The notes beneath the pieces are model-generated. The model worked only from the letters and a program-made list of their open reading frames with translations. It was not told the origin of the DNA and searched no databases. From positions 1-14,804 of the forward strand of contig MFOV01000014.1 of NCBI GenBank assembly GCA_001782515.1: a stretch of DNA of 14,804 bases. Reading direction: 5' to 3'. Made by a program: the position numbers and the translations under genes. Below are positions 6,500 to 14,104 of this stretch, in pieces; the first letter of the stretch is position 1; every line of letters begins with the position of its first letter. Origin of the DNA: Candidatus Levybacteria bacterium RIFCSPLOWO2_01_FULL_39_10. Its GTDB lineage: Bacteria > Patescibacteriota > Microgenomatia > Levybacterales > UBA12049.

Positions 6500-7340
6500 A
6501 TGCAGCTGCTCCTGTAATATCTAGTATTTCATTAGTTATTTTTTCTTGTCTGCCCTTATTATAAATAAGCTTTAATTCTTCTATAATTTCCTTTGCGTTA
6601 TCTGTGGCATTCTGCATAGATATCATACGAGCTCCCTGTTCTGATAAGTAATTTTCAAGCATGGCCTGATATACATTCATTTCAAGATAATGTCTAATAA
6701 GTCCCGGCAAAATTTCTTCCGGTTTTGGTTCAAAAATAGTTGATGCATTATTACGTGTTTCCTCCTCAAAAGTTACAGGCAGTAGTTTTTTAAAAATAGG
6801 TTTTTGCGAAAACACACTTTCAAAGTTGGTGTTAAGCGTAATTACTTCTGATACCCTTTTATTTAAGAAATATTCATCAACCAATTTCATAATCGGGTAG
6901 ACTAAATCATAAGAGGGTAGAGTTGTGCCGATATCAAAATGTGCAATATTTTCTCCTCCTACAAGACTAACAGAGTTTTTTGCTTTTTTGCCAACAGTGA
7001 TACACGTAACTTTTCTATTTTCTCTTGCAAATTTTACCAGCTCTCGGGTTAAATTTGTAACAAGTCCGCCGCATAAGCCTTTGTCAGGCGCAACTACAAT
7101 TAGAAGCTTGCTATTTATGCTTAATTGCTTTTTCATATAGTCATTCAATTTTTCCTCAGGAACTTTTGAGGAGAGATCCTTTGATATCACAGTTAATTTT
7201 GTGACATAAGGACGAGAGGATAAAGCAGAATCCTGAGCCCTTTTTAATTTGCTTGCCGCAATCATCTGCATTGCTTTTGTTGTTTTTGCAACATTTTGCG
7301 CTGTTTTTATTCTTCTTTTAAGAATTAGTAAATTTGCCAC
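6492..7340 (-). CDS. atpG: ATP synthase F1 gamma subunit
   Basis: 282 residues. This is the rotating shaft that couples the c-ring to the catalytic subunits. The N-terminal helix begins MANLLILKRRIKTAQNVAKTTKAM, close to the family start MANL-x-LKRRI. That is why the GTG at 7340 is accepted although no Shine-Dalgarno precedes it. The central Rossmann-like part contains VAPDKGLCGGL at about 81-91. The C-terminal helix carries EGARMISMQNATDNA-type residues (here SEQGARMISMQNATDNAKEI, about 233-252) and the conserved ending NKGRQEKITNEI. It overlaps atpD by 8 bp and follows atpA by 26 nt. Nothing is missing. Confidence 0.97.
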   Translation of the reverse strand: MANLLILKRRIKTAQNVAKTTKAMQMIAASKLKRAQDSALSSRPYVTKLTVISKDLSSKVPEEKLNDYMKKQLSINSKLLIVVAPDKGLCGGLVTNLTRELVKFARENRKVTCITVGKKAKNSVSLVGGENIAHFDIGTTLPSYDLVYPIMKLVDEYFLNKRVSEVITLNTNFESVFSQKPIFKKLLPVTFEEETRNNASTIFEPKPEEILPGLIRHYLEMNVYQAMLENYLSEQGARMISMQNATDNAKEIIEELKLIYNKGRQEKITNEILDITGAAAYV

Positions 7341-7366
7341 AGTTTGATAATACTTTCTACAAGTAT

Positions 7367-8893
7367 TTAATTATTTATTTTTTTAAATTCTTTGAGTGCT
7401 TTTTCAAGTGTTTCAACAACGGATTCTGATAATTTCTCGCCGTTTTCAAGTGTTGTAATTAACTTCTGATAGTTTCTTCCTATAAACTGATGCAGATCCT
7501 TCTCAAACTGGGTAATTTTTTCAATTTCAATATCATCAAGAAAGCCGTTTGTAACTGCCCAGATGCTTATAATCTCAAATGGTTCTGGAAGTGGCACGTA
7601 TTGGTTTTGCTTTAACATTTCCTGTGTTCTTTTACCTCGCTCCAGTGTTTTTGCAGTTTCAGGATCAAGCTCTGAGCCGAATTGTGAAAATGCTGCAAGT
7701 TCGATAAATTGGGCAAGCTCAAGCTTCATTTTTCCCGAAACAGACTTCATTGCGCCAGTTTGAGCTGCTCCTCCGACGCGAGATACGGAGGTGCCAATAT
7801 TAATTGCTGGTCTTTGCCCGCTGTTAAAAAGATCAGACTGTAGGAATATCTGTCCGTCTGTAATTGATATAACATTAGTCGGAATATATGCAGAAATATC
7901 GTTTGCCTGAGTTTCAATTATGGGAAGCGATGTTATTGATCCTCCGCCATTTTTCTCATTTAATTTAACAGATCTTTCAAGAAGACGGGAGTGAAGGTAG
8001 AAAATGTCTCCTGGGTATGCTTCTCTTCCCGCAGGACGCTTAAGAACAAGTGATATTTGCCTATATGCCCATGCGTGTTTTGTAAGATCATCATAGATAA
8101 CAAGGACATCTTTGCCTTTTTCCATAAAGTACTCTGCAACTGCAGTACCTGCGTATGGAGCCAAATACTGCAATGCTGCGGGTTCTGATGCAGACGCTGC
8201 AATAACCACCGAATAAGTCATAGCATCATTTTCCTCAAGTTTTCCTATGATTTGTGCAACAGTCGATCGTTTTTGGCCGATCGCTACATAAATGCAGATA
8301 ACGGGTTTAAGACTGGATCCTTTTTTTGCAAACTGTTCCTGATTAATAATCGTATCAACAGCAATTGCGGTTTTTCCAAGTCCTCGATCTCCAATGATAA
8401 GCTCACGCTGACCGCGTCCTATTGGAAACATTGCGTCAATTGCTTTAATCCCTGTTTTAAGGGATGTGTTTACAGGTTCCCTTGCAATAACTCCGGGTGC
8501 AATTTTTTCAAGAGGCATAAGAAGCCCTTTTTTAATTTTTGTTTTTCCATCTAGTATTTCTCCAAGCGGATTTAAAACTCTTCCCAAAACATCATCTGAA
8601 ACATTAATTGAAAGTAATTCTCCTGTTGTTTTAATTTTATCACCTTCTTTGATAGAGTCTCCTTTCCCCAAAAGAATTATTGATAATTCGTCCTCATCTA
8701 AATTTAAAACGACACCTGCTGTGCCGTTTTGGAAAACTACCAACTCTCCCATAAAAGCCTTGGTAAGGCCAGTTGCTGTAACAACGCCGTCAGTATTTTT
8801 TTCAACAAAACCTACGTTTTGGACTTTGGGATTTTTATCAAAGTCCGCAAGCCTTTCTTCAAGATTTTTTATAATTTGATCTTCACTAATCAT
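7367..8893 (-). CDS. atpA: ATP synthase F1 alpha subunit
   Basis: 508 residues, normal length. It alternates with beta in the F1 ring, binds nucleotide without catalysis, and supplies the arginine finger. The N-terminal segment that meets delta is present (ISEDQIIKNLEERLADF at 2-18). Then come the barrel domain, the P-loop GDRGLGKT at 168-175, the signature ISLVLKRPAGREAYPGD around 280-296, and the arginine finger R372 in SVSRVGGAAQT. The P-loop differs from the usual bacterial GDRQTGKT at two positions (Gly171, Leu172), while the functional Lys-Thr pair is kept. The ATG overlaps the atpH stop by 8 bp (ATGATTAG), without a clear ribosome binding site, so translation is probably coupled. Confidence 0.98.
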   Translation of the reverse strand: MISEDQIIKNLEERLADFDKNPKVQNVGFVEKNTDGVVTATGLTKAFMGELVVFQNGTAGVVLNLDEDELSIILLGKGDSIKEGDKIKTTGELLSINVSDDVLGRVLNPLGEILDGKTKIKKGLLMPLEKIAPGVIAREPVNTSLKTGIKAIDAMFPIGRGQRELIIGDRGLGKTAIAVDTIINQEQFAKKGSSLKPVICIYVAIGQKRSTVAQIIGKLEENDAMTYSVVIAASASEPAALQYLAPYAGTAVAEYFMEKGKDVLVIYDDLTKHAWAYRQISLVLKRPAGREAYPGDIFYLHSRLLERSVKLNEKNGGGSITSLPIIETQANDISAYIPTNVISITDGQIFLQSDLFNSGQRPAINIGTSVSRVGGAAQTGAMKSVSGKMKLELAQFIELAAFSQFGSELDPETAKTLERGKRTQEMLKQNQYVPLPEPFEIISIWAVTNGFLDDIEIEKITQFEKDLHQFIGRNYQKLITTLENGEKLSESVVETLEKALKEFKKINN

Positions 8894-9236
8894 TTGTTAA
8901 TTTAAAAGCATCTTCCATAAAACTTTTAAGAGAGAATTCATATTCGTTATTACTGTCAACAACTCTTACCCCATTGATGAGCTCTGGATCAGTATTCACA
9001 ACTATTTTTTTATTAGGATAAACTTTCCTAAAGTACGCATTGAGTTCATCAACCCCATCCTCGCTTGCAACAGTAACAGTTACAATTTTTTCAGAATTTA
9101 TATTTTTTAGGTCTTTTATATACACTTTTAAATCGGATTTATTAAGAAGATTGGATATCATATTTACTTTTTTTTCATCAATTTTATCTTTTGTGAAACT
9201 CTTTTTTGCAAGTTTTTTAATTATTTTTCTTTTCAT
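8886..9236 (-). CDS. atpH: ATP synthase delta subunit, shortened
   Basis: 116 residues, against about 175-180 in most bacteria. Delta joins the top of F1 (alpha N termini) to the two b subunits and completes the stator. The C-terminal half is recognisable: VTVASEDGVDELNAYF, then NTDPELINGVRV at about 81-92, the family's NPELIGG-x-R element, and a final helix. The N-terminal six-helix bundle is cut to about 45 residues (roughly three short helices, very Lys-rich). The start is fixed by the ATGA overlap with atpF, and no longer frame exists, so the short form looks genuine. Position between atpF and atpA supports the assignment. Confidence 0.88.
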   Translation of the reverse strand: MKRKIIKKLAKKSFTKDKIDEKKVNMISNLLNKSDLKVYIKDLKNINSEKIVTVTVASEDGVDELNAYFRKVYPNKKIVVNTDPELINGVRVVDSNNEYEFSLKSFMEDAFKLTND

Positions 9237-9742
9237 AATAATCTTTTTCTTTCAAGTTCTTTTGTTGCTTTTTTTAAGATTTGGTTCTGCTCGTTTTCTC
9301 CGAAGACCCCAACTAGGGATTTTTGAAGAAGAGAAAGAGAAAGTGCACCGATTTTTCGGGTTAAGCGCTCTTCTGCCTCTTTTTCTTCCTGCTCAATTGT
9401 TCTTCGCGCCTGATCTAGTATTTTTTCGCTTTCTCTTAGTGCCTGCTCTTCAGCTTTTATACGTATCTTTATTGCTTCGTCATTTGCGTCACTTAGTATT
9501 TTTTTTGCTTTTTCGTTGGCACTTTTTAAAATTTGAGTTTCCTTTTCCTGGGTTTTTAAAAGTAATACCTCAGCATCCTCCTTGTCTTTCAGTCCTTTTT
9601 TTATTTCATCCTCTCTTTTTTTGAGAAGATCAAGGAGAGGTTTATAAAGAATTTTTTTAAGTATGAAAAGAATAATTAAAAAATTTATAATCTGTGCTAC
9701 GAAAAGTATAGGATTAAATCCTAACTGCTGTAATACTTCCAT
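9233..9742 (-). CDS. atpF: ATP synthase Fo b subunit
   Basis: 169 residues. The peripheral stalk subunit: one N-terminal membrane helix (about residues 9-30, FNPILFVAQIINFLIILFIL), the typical basic hinge KKILYKPLLDLLKKRE, and then a long uninterrupted charged helix (about 35-155) that dimerises as a right-handed coiled coil and holds F1 against rotation. Only one b-type gene is present, so the stalk should be a b2 homodimer. It begins 10 nt after atpE, ends in TGA, and overlaps atpH by 4 bp. Confidence 0.96.
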   Translation of the reverse strand: MEVLQQLGFNPILFVAQIINFLIILFILKKILYKPLLDLLKKREDEIKKGLKDKEDAEVLLLKTQEKETQILKSANEKAKKILSDANDEAIKIRIKAEEQALRESEKILDQARRTIEQEEKEAEERLTRKIGALSLSLLQKSLVGVFGENEQNQILKKATKELERKRLL

Positions 9743-9752
9743 ATTTTCTAAA

Positions 9753-9959
9753 TTATCCGACGAATGCCAGAATCAGTGAGTAAATTGCGATTGCCTCGGC
9801 AAATGCCATAGCAAGAAGCATTGCCGGAAGAATTTTTCCTGATGCGTCCGGATTTCTTCCGATTGATTCCATTGCCTTCATGCCAATAATGCCGATGCCT
9901 ATTGCAGGCATTGCTCCGCCGATTGCTACTATCAATCCTCCTGAAACACTAAGTTCCAC
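9753..9959 (-). CDS. atpE: ATP synthase Fo c subunit
   Basis: 68 residues forming a helical hairpin, many copies of which make the rotor ring. Helix 1 has the Gly-rich packing motif GIGIIG (21-26), the polar loop has GRNPDASGKI (34-43), and helix 2 carries the ion-binding Glu55 in AFAEAIAIYSL. The glutamine and serine ligands that mark sodium-binding c subunits are absent (Ile and Ala instead), so proton coupling is inferred. The start is GTG at 9959, overlapping the atpB stop by one base (TAGTG). A strong GGGAGG lies 10 nt upstream, preceded by hairpins that may adjust its high output. Confidence 0.97.
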   Translation of the reverse strand: MELSVSGGLIVAIGGAMPAIGIGIIGMKAMESIGRNPDASGKILPAMLLAMAFAEAIAIYSLILAFVG

Positions 9960-10843
9960 TAATGACTCACCTCCCTTTGGGTCGAAGACCCTTCCGGGTC
10001 GGCGACATTAGATTCTTCATGATGTGATGTTGACAAAATAATCATAAATACCATAGTGAGCATTGCAAACACCAATGCCTGAATTACGCCCACAATCAGC
10101 TCAAGAATGAGAAATGGGATGGGGAAGATGAACGCGAATATATCATTAACCGTGTATATTACTACTTCTCCCGCATAAATATTACCAAATAACCTAAAAG
10201 AAAGCGAGATGGCTTTTACAAGTTCAGAGAGAAGTTCTAAAAACCCTACAAAAATAAGAACCAATGGAGTGAGCAATGAAATGAATAAACTAAGTGGATC
10301 TTTATAGTCAATTGTATTTTTCGGTTTTCCTTTAGCAACAGATATAAGAAATGGAATAAATGAGAAAAATTTCGTTAAATAATCGGTAAGTCCAAGCGTT
10401 TTTATTGCATATGCGTGAGTTGCAACAAGAGACACTATGGCAAGAGCAAATGTTGCATTAATGTCAGATGTTAATGGCCTGTTTAGCGGAACAAAATGAG
10501 TTTCTTGCCCGCTTGCTGTTATAGAAGTTTCATAAAATCCTATTGTTCCCACACCGGGAATTAGCCCACTTAAGTTAGCAACAAGTATAAATATGAAAAA
10601 AGTAATGAAAAAGGGGAAAATAACCTTGATTTTGCTGCCTGCAATACTTCCTGCAAAATCGTGCAGTCCACCCACAATAAATTCCATAAAATTCTGAAAT
10701 TTATCTGGAACTTGCGCTAGATTTCGCCTTGTTAAGAAGGCGACTAGCAGTAAAAAACCATCTACTAGGATGGTATTTATGACAGTGTTTGTAATAGGAA
10801 ATCTTCCGATGTAGAAAATTACCTCTGGCGCAAACGATGCCAT
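9959..10843 (-). CDS. atpB: ATP synthase Fo a subunit
   Basis: 294 residues from the ATG at 10843. An in-frame TTG 6 bases earlier would add only two residues and is less likely. This is the stator channel that passes protons to the c-ring. Membrane helices occur around residues 15-38, 75-98, 130-150 and 185-205, with two more at the C terminus. The essential arginine is R217 in ISLSFRLFGNIYAGE, and the NLSGLIPG element sits near residue 90. The C terminus carries a polar tail (SNVADPEGSSTQREVSH) whose bases also form the hairpins before atpE. First gene of the operon; no atpI precedes it. The start lies almost directly after a -10 box. Confidence 0.96.
   Translation of the reverse strand: MASFAPEVIFYIGRFPITNTVINTILVDGFLLLVAFLTRRNLAQVPDKFQNFMEFIVGGLHDFAGSIAGSKIKVIFPFFITFFIFILVANLSGLIPGVGTIGFYETSITASGQETHFVPLNRPLTSDINATFALAIVSLVATHAYAIKTLGLTDYLTKFFSFIPFLISVAKGKPKNTIDYKDPLSLFISLLTPLVLIFVGFLELLSELVKAISLSFRLFGNIYAGEVVIYTVNDIFAFIFPIPFLILELIVGVIQALVFAMLTMVFMIILSTSHHEESNVADPEGSSTQREVSH
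9970..10000 (-). promoter_or_regulatory. Alternative hairpins next to the atpE ribosome binding site
   Basis: The minus strand reads GACCC-GGAA-GGGTC-TTC-GACCC-AAA-GGGAGG. The middle GGGTC can pair with either GACCC: the first gives a 5-bp stem with a GGAA (GNRA-type) tetraloop, the second a 5-bp stem with a TTC loop. GGGAGG at 9975-9970 is the atpE Shine-Dalgarno, and CCC-AAA-GGG offers a weak third pairing that would touch it. All of this lies within the last codons of atpB and is far more GC-rich than its surroundings. Confidence 0.45.
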
Positions 10844-10848
10844 GATCA

Positions 10849-10883
10849 ATTATATTCTAACTCGCAGCTTACTTCGTAGTCAA
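10849..10883 (-). promoter_or_regulatory. Promoter of the atp operon
   Basis: On the minus strand TTGACT (10883-10878), an 18-nt spacer and TAGAAT (10859-10854), with an overlapping consensus TATAAT at 10854-10849. The last ends 5 nt before the atpB ATG. Using TAGAAT gives a leader of a few bases; using TATAAT makes the message leaderless. It lies in the 49-nt gap after dnaE. Confidence 0.55.
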
Positions 10884-10892
10884 GGAGAATAT

Positions 10893-13800
10893 TTAAAGAG
10901 TTGAAATTTTCTCAGCAATAACAACTGGTCTTTCGTTTTTTGTATCAATTCTCCCTTCCATAATAATTAGAGAGTCTTTGCTAATTAGGTTTTTATATCT
11001 TTCATAAATTCTGGGAAACACTATGCATTCAATAATTTTTCCTTTCTCATCCCCCAATGTTATAAATGCCATCTCGCTTCCTGTTTTTTTTGTAAAAATT
11101 TTTCGAGTTGCCTCAATTATGCCTCCTATCTTAACAATTTCTCCCTCATTATTTTCATCAAGATGGTCAAGAGTATGGGAAACAACTGCAATAAGTGCTT
11201 CCAAATTCTTCTGCTGGGGGTGGGATGTCAGATAAAAACCTAGAAATTCTTTTTCAAATGCCAGTTTTTCAATGTCTGAGAAATCTTCAATGATTGCGGG
11301 AGAGTTATGATTCTCTATCTTGTCGGTCTCATTTTCTCCGAAAAGACTTACTTGTCCTTGGCTTTTCTGTTTCTTGGATTTTCCAGTTAGGTCAACAATG
11401 TTCTGGTATGATGCGAGAAGTGATGCTCTATTTCCGAATGAATCCATTGCACCCGCTTTTATAAGGCTTTCAATGGTTTTTTTGTTTATTGTTGAAAGGT
11501 CACTTTTTTCGCAAAAGTCCTTAAAAGAAATGAAATTGCCTCTTTTTCTATTTTTAAGAATATCACTAATTGCAGCATCGCCGACATTTTTAATAGCAGA
11601 AAGACCAAATCTTATCATTTTCTTGTTTTCAATTGTAAAGTCTTTGTCTGAGCGATTTATGTCCGGTGGAAGTATTTTGATACCTAGTCTTCTACACTCA
11701 GAGATAGCTTGCGCTATTTTCTCGTTTTTTACAGGTCCGGTTGTTCCCCGAGACTCGGCGGTTAAAAGAGCTGTCATGAATTCTGCCGGATAATTTGCTT
11801 TAAGATACGCGGTTCTGTAAGCGATAGTTGCGTAACAAGCAGCATGTGCCTTGTTAAATCCGTATCCTGCAAAAGGAGCGATTAAATTATAAATTTCCTC
11901 TGCTTTTTTTGGAGAGAGTCCATTTTCAACGCTTCCTTTTATAAACTTTTCTTTTTGCTTGTTCATTTCAGCTGGAATTTTTTTGCCCATGGCTTTCCTA
12001 AATTTGTCTGCGTCCAGCCAGTTGTAGCCTGCAATCGCAATCGTCGTAAGAAGCACATCGTCTTGGTAAACAAGCATTCCGTTTGATTGGACAAGAACAT
12101 CACTTAGTCTTTCATCGGGAAGATTGATTTTTGATTTTTTATGTTTTCTTGCAATATATTCTGGGATATTTGCCATTGGCCCCGGTCTATAAAGCGCAAC
12201 CATTGCCATAAGGTCAAATATTGATGTTGGTTTAAGCTCTTTTATGTATCTTCTCATTCCTGATGACTCAAGTTGAAAAATTCCTGTTGTTTCTGCATCA
12301 GAAAGCAGGTCATATGTATTTTTGTCATCCAATGGAATTAGTGATATATTGATTTCGCGATCTCTGTTATTTTTTATGAAATTAAGCGCTTCTTCAATAA
12401 TAGTTAAATTCCGAAGACCTAAAAGGTCCATCTTAAGAAGCCCTACTCCGTCCTCTCCTACTGAATACATGTCGTATTGGGTTATCACTTTATCTCCCTT
12501 TGTTTCGCGCTGTAGTGGCGTGTATTCGGTAAGTTCTTTGTCAGAAATTACAATTCCTGCAGCGTGTACTGATGCGTGACGAGCGACACCCTCAAGTTTT
12601 TTAGCAAGATCTAAAAGTCTTTTTGTATCAGATTCGGTGTTATAGATAAGCCTGAGCTCTGGAGTTTGTTCAAGAGCATTATCAATTGTCATTGCATGTC
12701 CCTGCCAGCCGGGAGGAATCATTTTTGCAATTCTGTCAGGAGCGGAATAGGGCATACCCAAAACTCTTCCAGTATCCCTCACCGAACCTCTTGCTTCCAT
12801 GGTTCCGAAAGTGATGATCTGGGCAACTTTATCTTTTCCGTACTTGTTTGTCACATACTCAATTACCTCATCCCGTCTAGTGTCTGCAAAATCAAGATCA
12901 ATATCAGGGGCGGATGGTCTATCCGGATTCAAAAACCTTTCAAAAGGAAGATTAAAATAGAAAGGATCAACGTCTGTTATGCCGAGTGCATAAGATACAA
13001 CAGAACCTGCAGCAGAACCTCTACCAGGCCCTACACTTATTCCATTATCCTTTGCCCAGTTAACAAAATCAGCAACAATCAGAAAATAAGTTTCGTATTT
13101 TTTTCCAATAATTATTGAAAGTTCATAGTCACACCTCTCACGAATTTCTTTTGTAATTTTCTTGTATCGCATACCAAGTCCTTTACTAACCAAACTAGTT
13201 AAATACTTGGCTGTTGATAAATAGTTTGGGACTGCAAACTCAGGCATTATCCATTTTCCCAAAGAAATCTCAACACTGCACATATCGGCGATTTTTACTG
13301 TATTTTCAATAGCCTGAGGGTACTGAACAAAAAGTCCGGTCATTTCCTCAGGGGACTTTATATAAAAATCAGGAGAGGAGATCATTGTGAGTTTTCTTCC
13401 TGGAGTTGATAGAAATGTTTGAGTCTGAATGCAAAGAAGCACTTCTTGCGCCTCAGCATCTAATTTTTGAACATAGTGGTTGTCGTTAGTAGCAACAAGA
13501 GGGAGTCCAAGCTTTTCAGAGAGCGCGACCAGTTTTTCATTCAAAACGTCCTGTCCCTCAACATTTAAATGTTTCTGAAGTTCAAGATAAAAATGACCTT
13601 TACCGAATATTTGAGAAATTTCAACAGCTCTTTTTTCCGCCTCTTTTTCTCTGTTGTCCAATAGAGGCTCTGAAACATATCCTTTAATGCAGGAAGATAA
13701 ACAAATTAAACCTTCACTGAGACTTTTTAATGTTTCTATATCAATTCTTGGTTTATAGTAATAGCCTTCAAGATGAGCAATTGAGATAATTTTCATAAGA

Positions 13801-14102
13801 TTTTTGTAGCCAGTATTATTTTTAGCAAGAAGAATTAAATGGTTTGAATCAGAGTCTAGCCCTGCCTCTTTATCTAGGTAGGATCTTTTTGAAATGTAAA
13901 TCTCTGCGCCTATTATCGGCTTTATCCCGTTTTCTATACACGAACGATAAAACTTAATAGCGCCGTACATATTGCCGTGGTCAGTAATTGCAATAGCTTT
14001 CATTCCAAGCTTTTTTGCTTGGAGTACCATGTCATCTATCTTTGACAGACCGTCAAGAAGTGAATATTCGCTATGATTGTGAAGATGAACAAAATCAGCC
14101 AT
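10893..14102 (-). CDS. dnaE: DNA polymerase III alpha subunit
   Basis: 1069 residues; the replicative polymerase. The PHP domain (1-275) keeps the metal ligands lost in E. coli: H6-L-H8-N-H10, D17, TDHG at 40-43, E67, SSC at 136-138 and NDNHY at 206-210. This suggests a working intrinsic 3'-5' exonuclease. The palm follows, with GPGRGSAAGS at 358-367, the catalytic D400 and D402 in PDIDLDF, and the third aspartate D559 in KMDLLGL. Fingers lie at about 600-800, the tandem HhH region near 835-890, a clamp-binding motif QVSLF at 917-921, and an OB fold at 988-1069. The protein stops right after the OB fold, so the tau-binding tail of E. coli DnaE is absent. No exonuclease insertion, hence not PolC. 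It starts 2 nt after the GGDEF gene and is probably translationally coupled to it. Confidence 0.97.
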   Translation of the reverse strand: MADFVHLHNHSEYSLLDGLSKIDDMVLQAKKLGMKAIAITDHGNMYGAIKFYRSCIENGIKPIIGAEIYISKRSYLDKEAGLDSDSNHLILLAKNNTGYKNLMKIISIAHLEGYYYKPRIDIETLKSLSEGLICLSSCIKGYVSEPLLDNREKEAEKRAVEISQIFGKGHFYLELQKHLNVEGQDVLNEKLVALSEKLGLPLVATNDNHYVQKLDAEAQEVLLCIQTQTFLSTPGRKLTMISSPDFYIKSPEEMTGLFVQYPQAIENTVKIADMCSVEISLGKWIMPEFAVPNYLSTAKYLTSLVSKGLGMRYKKITKEIRERCDYELSIIIGKKYETYFLIVADFVNWAKDNGISVGPGRGSAAGSVVSYALGITDVDPFYFNLPFERFLNPDRPSAPDIDLDFADTRRDEVIEYVTNKYGKDKVAQIITFGTMEARGSVRDTGRVLGMPYSAPDRIAKMIPPGWQGHAMTIDNALEQTPELRLIYNTESDTKRLLDLAKKLEGVARHASVHAAGIVISDKELTEYTPLQRETKGDKVITQYDMYSVGEDGVGLLKMDLLGLRNLTIIEEALNFIKNNRDREINISLIPLDDKNTYDLLSDAETTGIFQLESSGMRRYIKELKPTSIFDLMAMVALYRPGPMANIPEYIARKHKKSKINLPDERLSDVLVQSNGMLVYQDDVLLTTIAIAGYNWLDADKFRKAMGKKIPAEMNKQKEKFIKGSVENGLSPKKAEEIYNLIAPFAGYGFNKAHAACYATIAYRTAYLKANYPAEFMTALLTAESRGTTGPVKNEKIAQAISECRRLGIKILPPDINRSDKDFTIENKKMIRFGLSAIKNVGDAAISDILKNRKRGNFISFKDFCEKSDLSTINKKTIESLIKAGAMDSFGNRASLLASYQNIVDLTGKSKKQKSQGQVSLFGENETDKIENHNSPAIIEDFSDIEKLAFEKEFLGFYLTSHPQQKNLEALIAVVSHTLDHLDENNEGEIVKIGGIIEATRKIFTKKTGSEMAFITLGDEKGKIIECIVFPRIYERYKNLISKDSLIIMEGRIDTKNERPVVIAEKISTL

Positions 14103-14104
14103 AT

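Noticed and set aside
10849..10849. TTG at 10849 as the atpB start
   Set aside because: The ATG two codons later gives a natural N terminus, and the TTG lies within the -10 box region.
12666..13118. 150-codon plus-strand frame opposite dnaE
   Set aside because: Lies wholly antisense to the conserved polymerase domain and has no recognisable protein character. The same applies to the plus-strand frames opposite atpA, atpD, atpG, atpF and the GGDEF gene.
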